Below are positions 17,406-27,210 of a stretch of DNA of 64,000 nt, one piece after another. The notes under the pieces were generated by a model, which was not told the origin of the DNA, did not search any database, and was given only the letters and a program-made list of their open reading frames with translations. Each line of letters opens with the position of its first letter. Position 1 is the stretch's first letter. Made by a program: the position numbers and the translations under genes. The DNA comes from Aquimarina megaterium XH134 (GTDB lineage Bacteria > Bacteroidota > Bacteroidia > Flavobacteriales > Flavobacteriaceae): NCBI RefSeq assembly GCF_000520975.1, contig NZ_JACB01000036.1:62001-126000 (forward strand). Reading direction: 5' to 3'.

Positions 17406-20400
17406 ATGAACAAATACATCACCTCGATGCTTTTTGTGATTGTTCTGTCTACATATATGTCTGCACAGCAATCCGCAATTTACACCAATGAATTAGTACT
17501 GTATAATCAGGCTCTCGAATTGTATAACAATAAACAATTTCTGGCCGCTCAAAACCTATTTGATAAGGTTAAAGATGCCTCTACAGATGAAAATATTGAT
17601 GCTGATTGTACTTATTATATTGCTAATTGTGCAGTATGGTTAAATCAAAAAGGAGCAGATCAACTTTTAGAAGATTTTGTAGTACAATACCCTACAAGTA
17701 TTAAACGTAATGCAGCATACCTTGATGCAGCGACTTACTATTTTGATAATGGTAAGTATGCCTATGCACGTAAATGGTATGATAAGGTTGATGAAGGTAA
17801 TTTAGGCAGGGCAGAAAAGGAGAAATATAATTTTAATAATGGGTATGCCTATTTCAAAATTCAACGATTTAACGAAGCGAAGAAATTTTTAAATCGCGTA
17901 GAAGATTCTCCAGAATATAGTGCTAAAGCAAAATACTATCTGGGTTTTATTGCTTACGAAGGAGATAATTATAAAGAAGCTGATAAATTGTTTGACGAAG
18001 TAAAGGATCTGGATCAATACAATAAGAATTTATCGTATTTCCAAAGTGATATGAATTTCAAATCAGGAAATTTCGAAGAAGCAATTAATGAAGGATTGGT
18101 ACAATTGCCTAAATCGAAACGTTCAGAAAGATCAGAGTTAAATAAAATTATAGGAGAGAGTTATTTTAACCTTGGTCAGTATGATAAAGCAATTCCATAC
18201 CTTAAAGAGTATAAAGGACGAAAAGGCAAATGGAACAATACAGACTATTATTTATTAGGCTATGCTTATTATAAACAAGGAGCGTATGAGAATGCAATTT
18301 CAGAATTTAATAAAATTGTAGATGGGCGTAATGCTACTGCCCAAAACGCATATTATCACCTGGCAGAATCTTATCTTAAAACAGATCAAAAACAGCAAGC
18401 ACTAAATGCTTTTAAAAATGCTTCAGAAATGGATTTTGAAGCTAAAATCAAAGAAGATGCTACGTATAATTATGCAAAATTGAGCTATGAAATAGGAAAC
18501 TCTTTCGAGAGTGCTCCAAAAGTTTTGCTATCCTATTTAGATCAATATCCTAACACAGAATTTGAAGAAGAGATCAAAGAACTACTGATCAGTTCGTATA
18601 TCACATCAAAGAATTATAAAGAAGCGATGGATCTGCTCGAAGGAAGTAGAAACTTTGCAGATAAAGAAGTGTATCAAAAAGTAGCTTTTTACCGTGGGAT
18701 AGAATTGTATTCTGAAAATGATTATCCAGAAGCAATAGTCTATTTTGATAAATCTCTAAAAGAACAAGTAGATCCTGCATTTACCGCTAAAGCAATATAT
18801 TGGAAAGCCGAAAGTGATTACTTACTAAACAATTTTGATGATGCTTTAATTGGATTTAAACAATTTCAAGGCAGTACAGGAGCGTCATCGACTAGTGAGT
18901 ATGAACATATAGATTATAATTTGGGGTATACTTATTTTAAGCTGAAACAATATCCCCAGGCGGCTCAATATTTTGAAACGTTCTCTAAAAGTAACCAAGC
19001 CGATGAAGCAAGACAAACAGATACCTATCTAAGATTAGGAGATAGCCATTTTATTTCTAGTAAATACTGGCCGGCAATGGAAGCCTATAACCTGGCAATT
19101 AAAAAGAATGGACCAGATTCTGATTATGCACATTATCAAAAAGCAATTAGTTATGGCTTTGTAAATAAGCATAATAAAAAAATTCAGGACCTAGAAATGT
19201 TCTTAAAAATGTATCCCAGATCCACATATCGGGATGATGCTATGTTTGCTCTTGGCGATGTGTATGTTTCCGAAAATAAAACACAGCGAGGTATCGAAGC
19301 TTATGATCGTCTAATTAGAGATGTACCCAGAAGTTCATATGTACCAAAAGCATTATTAAAACAAGGGCTAATTTATTATAACGGAAATCAGGGAGACAGA
19401 GCTTTATCAAAATTTAAAAAAGTAGTTGCAGAATATCCAGGTACCGATGAAGCAATCCAGGCTGTGAATACAGCAAGATTGATCTACGTAGATTTAGGAA
19501 GAACAAGTGAATATGCTAGCTGGGTAAAAGGATTAAGCTTTGTAGATGTTAGCGATGCTGATCTGGATAATACGGCTTTTGAAGCCGCAGAAAAACAATT
19601 CTTAGAAAATAATGATAAAGGTGCAATCAGTGGTTTTGAGAAATACCTTAATGAATTTCCTAATGGTTTACACGCTCTTAAGAGCCACTTTCACCTGGCA
19701 CAGTTGTATTTCAAAAAAGGAAATAAGGATGCAACAATTCCGCATTACGAATTTGTGCTGCAACAAGATCGGACAGAGTTTACAGAGCAAGCATTGGCAA
19801 GACTCTCACAAGTGTATCTGGAGAATCGAAAGTATGAAAAAGCAATTCCTGTGCTAGAACGTTTAGAAAGTGATGCCGATTATCCGCAAAATATCATTTT
19901 TGCACAATCTAATTTAATGAAGTCTTATTATCAATTGTTGAATTATCAAAAAACTATCGAATATGCAGATAAAGTTTTAGCGAATCCAAAAATTCAAAAT
20001 GATGTAAAAAGTGATGCTAAGATTTTTACTGCTCGTGCAGCATTTAAGACTGTAGACATGCAACGTGCAAAAAGAGCATATGCCGAAGTGCAAAAAATAG
20101 CAACAGGAGAATTGGCTGCCGAAGCATTATACTATAATGCGTATTTTAAAAACCTAGATGGTAATTACAAGGTTTCTAATGAAACCATTCAAAAATTATC
20201 TAAAGATTTCCCTGGATATAGATTATATGGTTCTAAAGGATTAGTACTTATGGCTAAAAACTTTTACGGACTTAAAGATGCTTATCAAGCCACATATATT
20301 TTGGAAAGCGTAATTAAAAATTTCACAGATTTTCCCGAGGTAATTGATGAAGCGCAAACCGAACTCAGAAAAATCAAAGCCGAAGAGGCAAAAACAAATT

Positions 20401-20423
20401 CATCCATCCAAACCGAACAGTAA
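17406..20423 (+). CDS. Large exported tetratricopeptide-repeat protein
   Basis: 1005-aa protein with a signal peptide (residues 1-20, MNKYITSMLFVIVLSTYMSA). The rest is almost entirely TPR-type helical repeats from residue 28 to about 980, with repeated Y...G...Y.....A...F patterns such as YLLGYAYYKQGAYENAISEF and YRDDAMFALGDVYVSE. It is probably periplasmic or attached to the outer membrane. It is followed after 29 bp by a barrel-type gene, and the pair appears to be an operon. A role in assembling or supporting the partner barrel is plausible but inferred. Confidence 0.85.
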   Translation: MNKYITSMLFVIVLSTYMSAQQSAIYTNELVLYNQALELYNNKQFLAAQNLFDKVKDASTDENIDADCTYYIANCAVWLNQKGADQLLEDFVVQYPTSIKRNAAYLDAATYYFDNGKYAYARKWYDKVDEGNLGRAEKEKYNFNNGYAYFKIQRFNEAKKFLNRVEDSPEYSAKAKYYLGFIAYEGDNYKEADKLFDEVKDLDQYNKNLSYFQSDMNFKSGNFEEAINEGLVQLPKSKRSERSELNKIIGESYFNLGQYDKAIPYLKEYKGRKGKWNNTDYYLLGYAYYKQGAYENAISEFNKIVDGRNATAQNAYYHLAESYLKTDQKQQALNAFKNASEMDFEAKIKEDATYNYAKLSYEIGNSFESAPKVLLSYLDQYPNTEFEEEIKELLISSYITSKNYKEAMDLLEGSRNFADKEVYQKVAFYRGIELYSENDYPEAIVYFDKSLKEQVDPAFTAKAIYWKAESDYLLNNFDDALIGFKQFQGSTGASSTSEYEHIDYNLGYTYFKLKQYPQAAQYFETFSKSNQADEARQTDTYLRLGDSHFISSKYWPAMEAYNLAIKKNGPDSDYAHYQKAISYGFVNKHNKKIQDLEMFLKMYPRSTYRDDAMFALGDVYVSENKTQRGIEAYDRLIRDVPRSSYVPKALLKQGLIYYNGNQGDRALSKFKKVVAEYPGTDEAIQAVNTARLIYVDLGRTSEYASWVKGLSFVDVSDADLDNTAFEAAEKQFLENNDKGAISGFEKYLNEFPNGLHALKSHFHLAQLYFKKGNKDATIPHYEFVLQQDRTEFTEQALARLSQVYLENRKYEKAIPVLERLESDADYPQNIIFAQSNLMKSYYQLLNYQKTIEYADKVLANPKIQNDVKSDAKIFTARAAFKTVDMQRAKRAYAEVQKIATGELAAEALYYNAYFKNLDGNYKVSNETIQKLSKDFPGYRLYGSKGLVLMAKNFYGLKDAYQATYILESVIKNFTDFPEVIDEAQTELRKIKAEEAKTNSSIQTEQ

Positions 20424-20452
20424 TAATCAGTTAGTAAAACGAGTTGTATTGT

Positions 20453-22231
20453 ATGTTTACATATTTTAAGAAATTGAATAGACCTCACAGGTCTTCAAGA
20501 CCTTTGAGGTCTAGAGTGTTACTTTTTGTGCCAATTTTTATAATTGGGATAAAGGGCGTTGCCCAGGAAAAAGAAAATGAAACCCTGGATACAGAACGTG
20601 TGGTTATTGTAAAAGCATACACACCAACAATTAGTGATGCATTTAAAGTAAAATCTACTCCCGTTCTTAATGATTCTGTGACACAGCAGAAAAAGCAAAT
20701 ACGATATAGTATTTTTTCTGTTCCTGTGGCGTCTACATATACACCTGCAAAAGGAAGGGCTGCTAATATCGATAGACCAAAACCTATAGATATCTATGAT
20801 AACTATGCTACATTGGGATTTGGGAATTTTACATCGGTTCTCGCAGAGTTTTATAGTAATTTTCAGCTTAATAGATCAGATAATATTGGATTGTATTTGC
20901 ACCATAATTCATCACAGGGAGGTATAGAAGAAGTGCAATTAGATGATAAATTTTATAATACCTTTTTAGATCTTAATTATACATCCCGTACAAGAGATTA
21001 TACATATGGGATAGAAGTAGGAGCAGAGCATCAATTATACAATTGGTATGGATTACCGGATATTCCTTCATTAACACAAGAACAGATTAATGCGATTGAT
21101 TCACAACAGAGTTATTTTGGGGCAAAACTAGGAGGGAAACTTCAATTTGATGACCTGTATTTTAAGAAAGCTGTATTAAACTATAGATATTTTGGTGATG
21201 CTTTAAGTTCTGTAGAACACCATGTGATAGCAAAACCTACTTTTGAGTTCGAAATAGGAGATAACCTAATCACAACTAATTTTATCGCAGATTATTTAAA
21301 AGGAAGTTTCGATCGTGATCTTGCGTTCCAAACCCCTAATGAATATGGTGTTTTAAATGTTGGGGTCAACCCAAGTCTTGTAATATTAAGAGATAATCTT
21401 ACTGTAAATCTTGGTGCAGCAGTATATTATAGTATTGATACAGAAAATAGTGATAATGATTTCTTTATTTATCCCAAAGTAACCGCTTCCTATAGATTAT
21501 TAGAAGAAGCTGTAATTGCCTATGGTGGACTTGAAGGTGATTTACAACAAAATACATATCGGGATGCTGTACAAAAAAATCCTTTTGTATCTCCTACTTT
21601 GATTATAGAACCTACAAACATGTTGTATGATGCGTATATAGGATTAAAAGGAAAAATATCTGATGTAGTGAGCTATAACTTTAGAGGAAGTTATATTTCA
21701 GAAGATGAGAAACCTTTATTTGTTAATAATGTTAGCGCAACATTACAACGAGAAGGGTTTGATTATGGAAACTCATTCTCGTATCGCTATGACGATGTTA
21801 ATACCTTAATAGGATATGGAGAGTTAAATTTTGAAATTAACAAAAAATTTAAATTAGGAGCCTCTGCAGAATATTTTAATTATAGCTCAGAAGACGAACA
21901 AGAAGCATGGAATCTCCCTGAACTAAAAGCTTCGGTACTTATGGATTACCAAATCAATAAAAAATGGTACGTAGGAGCACAGTTGTTTTATGTTGGCGAA
22001 CGAAAAGATATTAATAATCAGGTAATTTCTTTACCTACAGTTCCAGAATCTATTGTAACTCTGGATTCTTATTTTGACGCTAATGTAAATTTAGGATATC
22101 GATTAAGTGACAAATTATCTTTCTTTATTAAAGGAAACAATCTGGCGGGAGAGAATTATGAGCGCTGGGTAAATTTCCCGGTTCAGGATATACAAGTTTT
22201 AGGAGGAGTTACGTATAAATTTAACTACTAA
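20453..22231 (+). CDS. TonB-receptor-like outer membrane barrel protein
   Basis: 592 aa from the first ATG; a TTG 9 bases upstream (20444) is a weaker alternative. The N-terminus is unusual: an Arg/Ser/Pro-rich n-region encoded by a dispersed palindrome (20481-20511) is followed by a hydrophobic core VLLFVPIFIIGIKGVAQ. After a short region with TERVVIVKAYTPTISDAFKV come long runs of amphipathic strands ending in ITYKF-like NY. It resembles the barrel half of TonB-dependent receptors but has no plug domain. Located 29 bp after the TPR gene, it is probably its functional partner. Confidence 0.78.
   Translation: MFTYFKKLNRPHRSSRPLRSRVLLFVPIFIIGIKGVAQEKENETLDTERVVIVKAYTPTISDAFKVKSTPVLNDSVTQQKKQIRYSIFSVPVASTYTPAKGRAANIDRPKPIDIYDNYATLGFGNFTSVLAEFYSNFQLNRSDNIGLYLHHNSSQGGIEEVQLDDKFYNTFLDLNYTSRTRDYTYGIEVGAEHQLYNWYGLPDIPSLTQEQINAIDSQQSYFGAKLGGKLQFDDLYFKKAVLNYRYFGDALSSVEHHVIAKPTFEFEIGDNLITTNFIADYLKGSFDRDLAFQTPNEYGVLNVGVNPSLVILRDNLTVNLGAAVYYSIDTENSDNDFFIYPKVTASYRLLEEAVIAYGGLEGDLQQNTYRDAVQKNPFVSPTLIIEPTNMLYDAYIGLKGKISDVVSYNFRGSYISEDEKPLFVNNVSATLQREGFDYGNSFSYRYDDVNTLIGYGELNFEINKKFKLGASAEYFNYSSEDEQEAWNLPELKASVLMDYQINKKWYVGAQLFYVGERKDINNQVISLPTVPESIVTLDSYFDANVNLGYRLSDKLSFFIKGNNLAGENYERWVNFPVQDIQVLGGVTYKFNY
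20481..20511. repeat. Dispersed palindromic repeat, copy 2 (intragenic)
   Basis: GACCTCACAGGTCTT followed by C and then AAGACCTTTGAGGTC: 15-base arms with one mismatch, same family as copies at 3196-3230 and 23793-23823. Unlike those, it is inside a coding region, in frame, and supplies residues RPHRSSRPLRS of the signal peptide n-region. Confidence 0.85.
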
Positions 22232-22413
22232 ATTTAATCTCGAATTAGATAAATTTAAATTTTTTGGTACCTTATAGTAATAAAAATGTCAATTATTTAT
22301 TCATATATTGAATATAATAACTTGATTTTTTTATCGATGATGTCTTGTTAATTGATTGATTAACATATTGCTATCGGTATAGTTTTTGTAGTTGTTTAGA
22401 TAAAATAAAACTT

Positions 22414-23226
22414 ATGAAAGGTACTTTACTTCTTATTTTTTGCCTGTTTTCAATAGGTATGTTTTCCCAGGATAACTTTAAACTCTATTATGAAGAAACA
22501 GAAAATGGGTTTAAGATTTTGGCAGATAATGACGAATATACTCCGGTGTCTGCAAAAATAGATTTCAGATTAGAAAACCTTACATCTACTAATGGGAGTA
22601 ACAAAGTTTTTGTAGTACCAGCAAAAACAAAAAGACATACGATTACAGATCTAAAGGTAATTGATAGAAAAAAACGGATAAAATTAGGTTATGAATCTAT
22701 CTATAATCATGGAAACCATAATCAAAAAAAATACGATACCGGTTTTAAATATTACTTGCCTTTTAAAAAAGGAGAAGAATATTGGCTATCCCAGGGATAT
22801 AATGGAGCTACTTCTCACCAAAATGAAAATGCACTAGATTTTAAAATGCCTGTAGGAACTAAAATTTATGCAGCGCGGGACGGAGTAGTTGTAGATGTAG
22901 AAGAAAGTTTTAGTAAAAGTTGTACTTCTGCAGATTGTGCCAAGTATAATAATTTTATTCTCATTTATCATAGCGATGGTACATTTGCCGAGTATACCCA
23001 TATTAAAAAAAATGGAGCACAGGTAAACATTGGTGACCAGATAAAAATAGGTCAATTTATAGGATATAGTGGTGATGTAGGTTGGGCTACAGGGCCACAT
23101 TTACATTTCATTGTATTTTTTCAAAGACTAAAAGAAAGAATTACCTTAAAAACAAAATTCCTGACCGGGAAAGGAAAACAAGCCATTGCACTTAAAGAAA
23201 AAGAAAAGTACCGTAGGGAGTATTAA
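22414..23226 (+). CDS. M23 family (LytM-type) metallopeptidase
   Basis: 270-aa exported peptidoglycan hydrolase-like protein. It has a signal peptide (1-19), an N-terminal beta-rich region, then a LytM domain at about 120-245. Zinc ligands and catalytic residues are visible: His135 and Asp142 in SHQNENALDF, His196 in EYTHIK and His229/His231 in GPHLHFIV. All canonical positions are present, so it should be active. A CTSADC pair may form a disulfide. Transcribed alone; a structured hairpin follows the stop. Confidence 0.9.
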   Translation: MKGTLLLIFCLFSIGMFSQDNFKLYYEETENGFKILADNDEYTPVSAKIDFRLENLTSTNGSNKVFVVPAKTKRHTITDLKVIDRKKRIKLGYESIYNHGNHNQKKYDTGFKYYLPFKKGEEYWLSQGYNGATSHQNENALDFKMPVGTKIYAARDGVVVDVEESFSKSCTSADCAKYNNFILIYHSDGTFAEYTHIKKNGAQVNIGDQIKIGQFIGYSGDVGWATGPHLHFIVFFQRLKERITLKTKFLTGKGKQAIALKEKEKYRREY

Positions 23227-23266
23227 CGTATTTTTTAATAGATTCTAAATATATTATACCGGTAAA

Positions 23267-23300
23267 TAGGGTATAAAACATCCCTGTTTTCAGTACCCTA
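23267..23300. terminator. Nested hairpin after the M23 gene
   Basis: Outer stem TAGGGTA / TACCCTA encloses an inner stem AAAACA-TCCC-TGTTTT, separated by 1 and 3 unpaired bases, followed by ATTTTC. It lies about 40 bases after the peptidase stop, and a terminator role is likely. Confidence 0.55.
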
Positions 23301-23398
23301 ATTTTCATCGTTTACCGTGTTTTGTACCTGCTTAAACGGCTATATCTTGCACAGTATTAAGAACAGTTTTATTATAACTTTTAATACCAGATATACAG

Positions 23399-23755
23399 AT
23401 GAAAAAGATTAATATACATACATATATTGTTATATTTATTTTACTATATGTCCTAGCAGCAATATGTAGTTTAATTGGGTACGCTAACAATGAAGGAACA
23501 CTCGTTTTGACTCCCACAACAGAGTTTTTACTAAAATTAGATTCGATAATTAACCTTCCTACAAATACTATAGGATATGCTACATTTGTTAATGGAATCT
23601 ATGGTGTAGTAGGGGGATTAATCCTTAATGTATTGTTATACTCTCTTGTAGTAGAGCGTTTTGTTTTTTGCCTAATAGCCCTGAAAAGAAGTGTTTTAAA
23701 AGCAAAAATTATAACTAAAAAAAGCAAACGTGCTATTTTGCTAATAGAGAAGTAA
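23399..23755 (+). CDS. Small two-helix membrane protein
   Basis: 118-aa protein with helices at about 9-28 and 66-92 and a strongly basic C-terminal tail (KAKIITKKSKRA) likely to be cytoplasmic. No family recognised. It has its own 170-bp upstream region and is followed by a dispersed palindrome, so it is probably monocistronic. Confidence 0.65.
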   Translation: MKKINIHTYIVIFILLYVLAAICSLIGYANNEGTLVLTPTTEFLLKLDSIINLPTNTIGYATFVNGIYGVVGGLILNVLLYSLVVERFVFCLIALKRSVLKAKIITKKSKRAILLIEK

Positions 23756-23792
23756 GTATATCAAAAACTTACCAAAAATCCAATACATCATT

Positions 23793-23823
23793 GACCTCGC
23801 AGGTTTCAAAAACTTGCGAGGTC
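23793..23823. repeat. Dispersed palindromic repeat, copy 3
   Basis: GACCTCGCAGGTTT-CAA-AAACTTGCGAGGTC: arms pair with one mismatch, and both differ from copy 1 by a compensated A-T to G-C change, so the hairpin is conserved rather than the sequence. It lies in the gap 38 bases after the small membrane gene. Confidence 0.85.
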
Positions 23824-23917
23824 ACGTTTGTTTAGAGAAGTTACTACATTGTTAAGATGCATTTCTTTTCGTGCTAATTTTCCTATCTTCCATTCCTAAA
23901 TCAAAATATACCATACC

Positions 23918-25711
23918 ATGATCAAAAAGATGCTTTCTATAGCTTGTTTTGCTATGATTTTTACGGGCTGTAAAAATGAAGCTACTACTACCAAAGAACC
24001 TGTAGAAAAGGTAGATGTTAGTGCCAAATTTAATGAGATGCTAGATAATTATTATGAAGAAGGTCTACAACTCAATCCAGTACAAGCTACTTTTGCTGGT
24101 GATAATAGATTTAATGACCAATTTCCTAATCCTCTGGCAGAGGAAACAGTAAATAAAACCAAAGCTTATTTTAATAAGTATAAAGAGCAATTAGCGCAAT
24201 TTGATGATGCTGCATTATCTGAAAGCGAAAAGATGACTAAGGCAATCCTCAATTGGGAATGCGATATGAATTTAGAAAGCTTTAATTATAAGCAAGACTA
24301 TTTTCCTATTGATCAAATGTGGTCTATTAACCTTGTTGCCGGACAATTGGCTAGTGGTGCTAGTGCACAACCTTTTACGACTGTCGATGATTATCATAAT
24401 TGGTTAAAACGTCTGGAAGGATATATAGATTGGATGACGTCTGCCGAAGCAAAAATGAAAGAAGGTATGGCAGCTGGGTATGTATTACCAAAATCATTAA
24501 TCGTAAAAGTGCTTCCGCAATTAGAGGCATTAACAGTTGAAGACTTAGATCAACATCTTTTCTATACTCCAGCTAAGAATTTTCCAGAGGATTTTTCTGA
24601 TGAAGATAAAAAACAATTAACAGAAGCCTATAGCAAAATGGTTTCCGAAAAAATTATTCCTACCTATAAAAGTCTTCATAAATTTATGAGTACAGATTAT
24701 ATGGAAGCAGGTAGAGCCAGTTCTGGAATCGAAGGGATTCCTGGCGGAAAGGAATTTTATCAATATCAAATCAAGTTGTACACAACAACAACTATGACAG
24801 CCGATGAGATTCATAAGCTGGGACTTTCTGAAGTTGCCAGAATCTCTTCTGAAATGGAAAAAATAAAAGAACAAGTAGGATTTAAAGGAGATCTAAAATC
24901 ATTCTTTGATCATGTGCGTAGCAAAAAAGAATTGATGCCATTTACAGAACCACAACAAGTGATCGATAATTTTAATGCAATCCATGATCGCATGAAGCCA
25001 CAGATTGAAAAACTGTTTGATGTAAAACCAAAAACACCATTTGAAGTACGTAGAACAGAAGCTTTTCGTGAGAACTCAGCTAGTGCCGAATATAATCCAG
25101 GATCATTAGATGGTACTCGCCCTGGGATTTTTTATACTCCAATTCCAGAAGTAACCAAGTATAATACTTATAGTGATGAGTCGTTGTTTTTACACGAAGC
25201 CATACCAGGGCATCATTATCAGATTTCGTTAACTCAAGAAAGTGGAGAATTGCCAAAATTTAGAAAAACATTGTGGTACAGTGGTTATGGAGAAGGTTGG
25301 GCATTATATAGTGAGTCTTTGGGTAAGGAACTAGGCTTATACACAGATCCATATCAGTATTTCGGAATGTTGGGAGCAGAGATGCATCGTGCTATTCGCC
25401 TTGTTGTAGATACAGGATTACATTCTAAGGGATGGACACGTGAGCAGGCAATTCAATATTCATTAGATAACGAGGCAGAATCAGAAGCAGGAATTACTTC
25501 AGAAATCGAACGGTATATGGCTAATCCAGGTCAGGCATTATCATATAAAATCGGACAGTTAAAAATAAGAGAGCTTCGTGCCAAAGCAGAGGTAGAACTG
25601 GGAGATAAGTTTGATATTCGCCAGTTTCATAATCAAGTGTTAGAAACCGGATGCGTACCATTGGCATTACTAGAAAATAAAATCAATACATGGATTGCCA
25701 GTAATAAGTAA
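23918..25711 (+). CDS. DUF885 family lipoprotein (putative metallo-carboxypeptidase)
   Basis: 597-aa exported lipoprotein with a lipobox Cys18 (FTGC). DUF885 proteins are gluzincin-like; the motif HEAIPGHH at 426-433 (an HExxPGH variant) is intact, and the downstream segment GYGEGWALYSESLGKE fits the third zinc ligand region. Length matches the family. Probably a peptidase acting in the periplasm; substrate unknown. It ends at a very strong bidirectional terminator. Confidence 0.9.
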   Translation: MIKKMLSIACFAMIFTGCKNEATTTKEPVEKVDVSAKFNEMLDNYYEEGLQLNPVQATFAGDNRFNDQFPNPLAEETVNKTKAYFNKYKEQLAQFDDAALSESEKMTKAILNWECDMNLESFNYKQDYFPIDQMWSINLVAGQLASGASAQPFTTVDDYHNWLKRLEGYIDWMTSAEAKMKEGMAAGYVLPKSLIVKVLPQLEALTVEDLDQHLFYTPAKNFPEDFSDEDKKQLTEAYSKMVSEKIIPTYKSLHKFMSTDYMEAGRASSGIEGIPGGKEFYQYQIKLYTTTTMTADEIHKLGLSEVARISSEMEKIKEQVGFKGDLKSFFDHVRSKKELMPFTEPQQVIDNFNAIHDRMKPQIEKLFDVKPKTPFEVRRTEAFRENSASAEYNPGSLDGTRPGIFYTPIPEVTKYNTYSDESLFLHEAIPGHHYQISLTQESGELPKFRKTLWYSGYGEGWALYSESLGKELGLYTDPYQYFGMLGAEMHRAIRLVVDTGLHSKGWTREQAIQYSLDNEAESEAGITSEIERYMANPGQALSYKIGQLKIRELRAKAEVELGDKFDIRQFHNQVLETGCVPLALLENKINTWIASNK

Positions 25712-25750
25712 TTTTATAGGTACACTACTATAAATATTATGATAAACAAT

Positions 25751-25805
25751 AAAACCTCTTTGGTGTACTAAATCATTTTTTTAGTACACCAAAGAGGTTT
25801 TTTTA
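25751..25805. terminator. Bidirectional terminator between convergent genes
   Basis: A stem of about 22 bases, AAAACCTCTTTGGTGTACT... pairing with its complement, with T-runs on both sides. It separates the DUF885 gene from the convergent lipoprotein gene. Confidence 0.93.
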
Positions 25806-25835
25806 TATACTTTAATGTATAGTTCTAACCAGAAA

Positions 25836-27071
25836 TTATTTTAAAGTTCCGTCACTTTTTAAAATTCCGGCAACAATATCTCTATCTCCAGTAGCTTGTC
25901 TTTGTACACTTCCTATAAAAGTGAGGCCATTATCATTAAGGATAATATCAGAAACAACATCATTTTGACTTTCATTATATTCATAAGTCCATATTTGATT
26001 TCCTTCAGTATCGATCTTATCAATTTTAATAAAACTTCGATTGCTCCAACCACCAATAATTATATCATTTCCAGAAAACTCTATATCGGACAAATACCAA
26101 TACTTGTCAAAAGTTAGCCTTGCAACTTCGTTCCCATCAGTTTTATTAACTTTTAGAAGTGTTCCTTGTGGGATTTGCCCATTTTCTGCAAGTTTTGGTC
26201 TTCCTCCCTGACCTGCTAGATATAGATAATCATTATCGGCATTAATTTTATTAATATTAAATTCACTGTTAAATTGTCCCAGAATATTCTCATACTCTGT
26301 ACTAGTAACAGTTGTACCATCGCTAATATTTAGCTTGTTTAAAATCAGAGTATTGTATAAACTGGCAGCTGGGTTTAACTTGTTGTTAATAAAGTATACA
26401 GCAGTGGGATCTGCAAATATCTTACTATAGCGGGTACTATTAAATGTATTTCTCCATTTTTCTACAAGATTCATATCTAGTACAATAGCTGTAGTTTGAC
26501 TCCCATCAAAATTAATAGCAAGATATATTTCGTTATTTAATAAAAAAACATCATTTATAGCACCATTATTGCTTGTGTTTGCTGCCGAACCACCAATAAT
26601 AGTAGATTTTAATACTTCGCCCTTACCATTTACCATTTGAATGATAGGGAAATTTGAAGTGAAAAAATCAACAACTGATCTTGAACCTACTAAAATATAA
26701 GTGTCTTCATCTATTTGAATTGCTTTCCTAAGCATATCATATGATGAAGTATCCATAATATTTTCTTCAATTACTTCTAACTTATCTGTTAGTTTTCTGA
26801 TTGCAATATCACTATCACCTGTAGTACCAGCGCCATTAGATCCATTAATTAGCTCAAAAGAAATATAACCATAGGAGGTTTTAAATATATTAACTCCAAA
26901 ATCACTACTTTCATTTAATCCAAAAAATTTTAGACCAACTTCTGGTGGAGTAGGAGTTTCTTCTGTTGGGGTTTCACCTCCTGTAGGTGCGGGTGCAGGA
27001 CTATCATCTGAGGAACAAGAACATATTATAATACCAATGCAAAAAATGGTACTAAGTATTTGTTTTTTCAT
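25836..27071 (-). CDS. Lipoprotein with predicted beta-propeller-like body
   Basis: 411-aa lipoprotein (lipobox Cys19, then SSDDSPAPAP) with a Pro/Thr/Glu-rich linker to about residue 48. The rest consists of repeated strand-turn modules with Asp and Gly, for example IRKLTDKLEVIEENIMD, MNLVEKWRNTF, TEGNQIWTYEY and NDNGLTFIGSV, as in exported propeller proteins. No catalytic motif found and no specific family named. A TATATTTG element lies 25 bases upstream of the ATG. Single gene. Confidence 0.72.
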   Translation of the reverse strand: MKKQILSTIFCIGIIICSCSSDDSPAPAPTGGETPTEETPTPPEVGLKFFGLNESSDFGVNIFKTSYGYISFELINGSNGAGTTGDSDIAIRKLTDKLEVIEENIMDTSSYDMLRKAIQIDEDTYILVGSRSVVDFFTSNFPIIQMVNGKGEVLKSTIIGGSAANTSNNGAINDVFLLNNEIYLAINFDGSQTTAIVLDMNLVEKWRNTFNSTRYSKIFADPTAVYFINNKLNPAASLYNTLILNKLNISDGTTVTSTEYENILGQFNSEFNINKINADNDYLYLAGQGGRPKLAENGQIPQGTLLKVNKTDGNEVARLTFDKYWYLSDIEFSGNDIIIGGWSNRSFIKIDKIDTEGNQIWTYEYNESQNDVVSDIILNDNGLTFIGSVQRQATGDRDIVAGILKSDGTLK

Positions 27072-27096
27072 AAATTAGGGCTTTAGCTTTAAAGGG

Positions 27097-27104
27097 CAAA
27101 TATA
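27097..27104 (-). promoter_or_regulatory. -7 element TATATTTG
   Basis: Exact TAnnTTTG match on the minus strand, 25 bases upstream of the propeller lipoprotein start. Confidence 0.5.
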
Positions 27105-27210
27105 AAAAAAACGCACAGATTATGGTAAAACCATAAATCTCCCTCCTTATTTAACAACAAACGCTTTATGTAGTTGTTAATTCACAAAGATAGATTTGGT
27201 TCCAACAGGG

